Below, piece after piece: positions 62,052 to 64,000 of a stretch of DNA of 64,000 nt. The first letter of the stretch is position 1. Every line of letters starts with the position of its first letter. Position numbers and translations under genes: made by a program. The DNA comes from Kosakonia oryzendophytica (GTDB lineage: Bacteria; Pseudomonadota; Gammaproteobacteria; Enterobacterales; Enterobacteriaceae): assembly GCF_900094925.1 (NCBI RefSeq), contig NZ_FMAY01000014.1, positions 71,556-135,555 of the forward strand, written 5' to 3'. Under the pieces are notes generated by a model that made no database searches, was not told where the DNA came from, and saw only the letters and a program-made list of their open reading frames with translations.

Positions 62052-62561
62052 TCAGCTCGACGAACCCAGCAGTACCACCTGGCGGTGGTACTGCGCGCCA
62101 AAAAGCATCTTCTCGATAATAAACAGGAGAGTAATCGCCGAACCGACAGGAAGCGGCAGGTAGCTCTCACCTGCGGTGAACAGCGGGAATTCCGCCACCG
62201 GCTGTTCCCACAACTCCGCACACAACGCGCTGCTATACCAGAGAATAAACAGGCTGATAGCCATCAACATCAGATCCGCCACAATGAAGCAGGCTTTGCG
62301 CGCAGGTTCGCTCAGGCGATCCGTTACCATGCTGACAGCGATATGCGACCCCGCACGGTAACTCACGGCTGCACCGACGAAGGTAAACGTCACCATGCAG
62401 ATAATGGCCACTGGTTCCGGCCAGGACAACGCACTGTTCATCACATAGCGGGCAAAAATCCCCACAGGAATAATGGCAACCATAATTAACAGCGCCAGCC
62501 CTGCAACCCACATTGAAACCCGGTAAAGAATATCCATCAATATCGAATAGCGTTCACCCAT
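62052..62561 (-). CDS. TRAP transporter small permease (DctQ type)
   Basis: This 169-residue protein has four membrane segments (about 15-37, 45-68, 88-108 and 130-152) and the family pattern WPEPVAIICMVTFTFVGAA followed by YRAGSHIAV. It partners DctM. ATG at 62561 has GGGGAA upstream and is preferred to one 11 codons earlier. A 79-base gap separates it from the binding-protein gene, with a possible regulatory role. Confidence 0.9.
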   Translation of the reverse strand: MGERYSILMDILYRVSMWVAGLALLIMVAIIPVGIFARYVMNSALSWPEPVAIICMVTFTFVGAAVSYRAGSHIAVSMVTDRLSEPARKACFIVADLMLMAISLFILWYSSALCAELWEQPVAEFPLFTAGESYLPLPVGSAITLLFIIEKMLFGAQYHRQVVLLGSSS

Positions 62562-62640
62562 AATTGTTTCCCCGGAGAAGATTGAAAACAGCAATACGGA
62601 AACACGTTATTTGGGCAAGGCCGCCCCTGCCCGTTAAACG

Positions 62641-63618
62641 TTATTGCACTTGCTGAATCCGGGCAATTAAATCCTGGTGTTCTTTTCCATATTTATCGCG
62701 AACCGGTTGAGTGGCTTTATAAAAGACGGCGGTATCGATATCGTGAAATTTCACACCTCCGGCTTTCATCGCCTCCAGGGATTTTTCATTATACGTTTTC
62801 CACAATGCCCGCTGCTCAACCTGGGCCTCTTTCGCCAGTTTAAGAATTAATTCCTGATCCTCTTTTTTCAATTTATCCCATTTCGGTTTAGAGAATAAAA
62901 ACAGCTCCGGAATAATAAAGTGTTTGCTCCAGGTGTAATTTTTGACAACCGGAAGATAATTATGCGCAACAAAAGTCGGTGGGTTGTTTTCCGTACCATC
63001 AATCACCCCGGTCTGCATACCGCTAAACACTTCGCTCACCCCCATAGCCACGGAGTTCGCCCCCATTGCCTTCAGCGTATCGAGTGCGATTGGACTGCCC
63101 TGAACACGGATCTTCATTCCTTTTAGATCCTCAGCATTGTTTACCGGCGCTTTGGTGATTAAATTACGCGTACCGGCATCCATCCAGCCAAGAAAGATCA
63201 ATCGGGATTTACTGCTGTCAGACAAACGACCACCAATTTCCTGGCCAATCATCCCATCGAGCACTTTGTGCATATGATCTTCATCGCGGAAAATATAGGG
63301 CAGCGTAAAGACATTAATCTCGGGGAGTATCGCCGCCACCGGCGTCATCGATACGCGAATAATATCAATTGCGCCAATCTGCGCTTGTTCAATCACCTGT
63401 TTTTCGTCACCTAATACGCCGCCAGGAAACGTTTTAATATCCAGTCGTCCGTTTGTCGCTGCGCTTAACTTCTCTCCCATATGCTTAACAGCAACAACAT
63501 TAGGATAGTCAGCAGGATGGACGTCAGCTGCGCGGAAGGTCTGAGCTAAAGAGGCGTGGGAGATAAACAACAGAGCGGAACTAATACATACTTTCAGTAA
63601 GGTTTTTGCTGAGTTCAT
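62641..63618 (-). CDS. TRAP transporter substrate-binding protein (DctP type)
   Basis: This 325-residue periplasmic protein has a signal peptide (SAKTLLKVCISSALLFISHA, cleaved near LAQT at residue 26). The DctP motifs are clear: the RVQGSPIALDTLKAMGA segment, in which Arg holds the carboxylate of the ligand, then EVFSGMQTGVIDGTENNP. Sugar acids (uronates, gulonates) are typical ligands of close family members. ATG at 63618 is preferred to an open frame 37 codons earlier. It is first in the operon. Confidence 0.93.
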   Translation of the reverse strand: MNSAKTLLKVCISSALLFISHASLAQTFRAADVHPADYPNVVAVKHMGEKLSAATNGRLDIKTFPGGVLGDEKQVIEQAQIGAIDIIRVSMTPVAAILPEINVFTLPYIFRDEDHMHKVLDGMIGQEIGGRLSDSSKSRLIFLGWMDAGTRNLITKAPVNNAEDLKGMKIRVQGSPIALDTLKAMGANSVAMGVSEVFSGMQTGVIDGTENNPPTFVAHNYLPVVKNYTWSKHFIIPELFLFSKPKWDKLKKEDQELILKLAKEAQVEQRALWKTYNEKSLEAMKAGGVKFHDIDTAVFYKATQPVRDKYGKEHQDLIARIQQVQ

Positions 63619-64000
63619 ATTTCCGTGTCTCCAGAGGGTCTGATTTTTAGAAAAAAAGGTCGACCGCGAACAAGGCGTTCGTGGTATTACGGTAAACGTT
63701 TTTATGGGTATATCTGAGACAGTAGACACTCTGAAGAGTAGTCACTCGATGGCGTTATTGCGACGATGCTGTTCACAAAAAATTGCTAAATTCAGCACAG
63801 CGTTTCATTTTTGCAGCGAACATCTTTTTATTTTCAAAAAAACGGCATTTCAGTATCCGTTTTTTGAGATCCACCTCGTATTTCTCTACTTTCGGGATGA
63901 AAGCAAAAGTAAAAGACCACCTTCTTAGAAGGTGGCTTTTGAGAATGCCCCCTGTAAGGGGGGCTATTGTCACTTTCCGCTTACTACTCTAGCAATTCCA
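63619..64000. other. Upstream region of the TRAP operon; two strong hairpins at the right edge
   Basis: No convincing gene is seen. The first 100 bases hold the presumed dctP promoter. Near the edge two adjacent inverted repeats occur: CCACCTTC/GAAGGTGG (63917-63935), with AAAAG before and CTTTT after it, and GCCCCC/GGGGGC (63947-63964). The first looks like a terminator usable in either direction for a gene beyond the edge; alternatively they may be subterminal hairpins of a mobile element, which the window is too short to decide. Confidence 0.5.

Overview
The window is chromosomal DNA of an enteric gammaproteobacterium (Enterobacteriaceae). Most genes match Escherichia coli and Salmonella genes in order, length and sequence: hybOABCDEFG, yghW, yghX, yghZ, yqhA, yghA, exbBD, metC, yghB, yqhC, yqhD, dkgA, ygiQ, ftsP, plsC, parC, ygiW, qseBC, mdaB, ygiN, parE, yqiA, cpdA, yqiB, nudF, tolC and ygiBC. 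The chemoreceptor next to yghW and the small genes next to yghA suggest a Citrobacter/Salmonella-like background rather than E. coli K-12. The genus cannot be fixed from the sequence alone.

Layout. 1-6342: hydrogenase-2 operon on the minus strand, cut at the left edge inside hybG. 6584-8587: yghW and a methyl-accepting chemotaxis receptor. 8588-9504: an AT-rich stretch without a gene, holding a repeated TTAA-type regulator box and several hairpins. 9505-14739: dienelactone hydrolase, aldo/keto reductase, yqhA, three small genes of unknown function and yghA. 14795-23619: exbBD (Fur box), metC (MetJ boxes), yghB, yqhC/yqhD/dkgA aldehyde reductases and radical-SAM ygiQ. 23749-32147: ftsP, plsC, parC, ygiW, qseBC, mdaB and ygiN.

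32190-52626 is an accessory block of about 20 kb inserted between ygiN and parE. It has three modules. (a) A glycan module with a DUF2264 protein, an LacY-like MFS importer, a GH88-type unsaturated glucuronyl hydrolase and a divergent AraC regulator. (b) A LysR regulator followed by DoxX, a Xi-class glutathione transferase and a serine esterase. (c) A hut cluster with hutF, hutC, hutD, a HAL-family lyase, a four-gene osmoprotectant/betaine-type ABC transporter, hutU, hutI and hutG.

The hut cluster is the most notable part. Its only HutH-like protein lacks the Ala-Ser-Gly triad that forms the MIO electrophile and also lacks the conserved active-site Tyr of the PYS motif, while keeping the other catalytic residues. 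It shares an operon with a betaine-type ABC importer. MIO-less relatives (ergothionase) are known to remove trimethylamine from a histidine betaine. I therefore infer that this operon may import a histidine betaine such as hercynine, release trimethylamine and urocanate, and pass urocanate through HutU, HutI, HutF and HutG to glutamate. The two divergent hut promoters (48423-48896) each carry a sigma-54 -24/-12 element with a TGTATATACA-type HutC operator at the expected start point, and an NtrC-like site lies between them. This points to nitrogen-limitation control plus urocanate induction.

52665-60709: parE, yqiA, cpdA, yqiB, nudF, tolC, ygiB and ygiC. 60748-63618: a TRAP transporter (DctM, DctQ, DctP) of unknown substrate. 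63619-64000: its upstream region, ending in two adjacent strong hairpins. No rRNA, tRNA, CRISPR array or recognisable complete insertion sequence was seen.
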